From Pseudomonadota bacterium (lineage in GTDB: Bacteria > Pseudomonadota > Gammaproteobacteria > Burkholderiales > Methylophilaceae), in assembly GCA_029563075.1 (NCBI GenBank), contig JAKQTN010000077.1:115824-179823 (forward strand): 64,000 nucleotides of DNA, read 5' to 3'. Below the pieces are notes generated by a model that had not been told where the DNA came from, did not search any database, and worked only from the letters and a program-made list of their open reading frames with translations. Of this stretch, positions 63,872 through 64,000 are shown piece by piece (within the stretch, counting starts at the first letter, position 1; every line of letters starts with the position of its first letter). The position numbers and the translations under genes are program-made.

Positions 63872-64000
63872 TCATATATATAACTGAATCAACATATTAA
63901 AAACACAATACCTTTTTAAATACTTTTATTACCCGAACTACCTTAAAAAATATTTATCAAAAAGTACGTTATTTTTGCAAACTAAGCCATTTTATTTCAC
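63872..64000. other. AT-rich stretch to window end, no feature recognised
   Basis: AT-rich, with no open frame of note and no terminal repeat of the neighbouring IS. It may be the remainder of whatever DNA replaced the IS end. Confidence 0.5.

Overview
The window looks like a chromosomal segment of a Gram-negative betaproteobacterium. Gene content and order (ybbA-ybbP divergent from tesA; tilS after accA; purT followed by a group II truncated haemoglobin; a compact pilG-pilH-pilI-receptor-chpA locus) and the moderate, AT-leaning composition would suit a Methylophilaceae (Methylotenera-like) methylotroph. That family call is inference; no rRNA or methanol dehydrogenase gene is present to anchor it.

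Layout. 0-2.8 kb: two tandem RhlE-like DEAD-box RNA helicases, the first cut by the window edge. 2.8-8 kb: a PAS-GGDEF-EAL protein, the purT-globin pair, and a sigma54-type response regulator with no kinase beside it. 8-14.4 kb: a TonB-dependent receptor (in one unit with the regulator) with a 16-bp palindrome upstream, then the ybbP-ybbA exporter and divergent tesA. 14.5-20.3 kb: tilS, accA, dnaE. 20.5-28.8 kb: a Pil-Chp chemosensory operon (two response regulators, a CheW, an MCP and a 1703-residue hybrid CheA), with a FIST-domain sensor gene divergent from it. 30-36 kb: tpx, then a leftward cluster (RNB exoribonuclease, spermidine-synthase-fold protein, RlmL-like rRNA methyltransferase, dCTP-pyrophosphatase-like MazG protein), then a COG0523 GTPase. 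36-43 kb: a TonB-like anchored protein, hrpA, and a SulP transporter. 43-46.5 kb: a TPR remnant, two unrecognised secreted proteins that share their leaders and both termini, and a methyltransferase. 46.7-54 kb: rbgA/ylqF, a membrane-bound class III cyclase, a GGEEF diguanylate cyclase, rep and uup. 54-57.3 kb: a stand-alone single-chain restriction-modification enzyme. Then tRNA-Arg(CCT), a bcp-type peroxiredoxin and a small lipoprotein.

The right end (about 58.4 kb onward) is a decayed genomic island. It begins with a 3' fragment of tRNA-Leu(TAA) on the minus strand, as expected for the distal attachment site of an island inserted into tRNA-Leu. About 140 bp further in is a 3' fragment of tRNA-Asn(GTT) on the plus strand. 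The last residues and the stop codon of a large serine recombinase are read from the antisense strand of this fragment, so it looks like that recombinase's own att core. The recombinase has lost its catalytic N-terminus at an intact IS3-family element, whose other end truncates a DUF2130 gene. No target duplication flanks this IS, so a deletion or rearrangement is likely. A remnant of a large protein with a C-terminal zinc ribbon and a second, 5'-truncated IS3-family element follow.

Signalling is unusually dense: a chemosensory hub, a FIST protein, two c-di-GMP enzymes, a nucleotide cyclase and an orphan enhancer-binding regulator. No CRISPR array was seen. The most unusual items are the tRNA-Leu/tRNA-Asn junction with its recombinase overlap, the paired secreted proteins with duplicated ends around unrelated middles, and the Pil-Chp locus whose receptor does not look like canonical PilJ.
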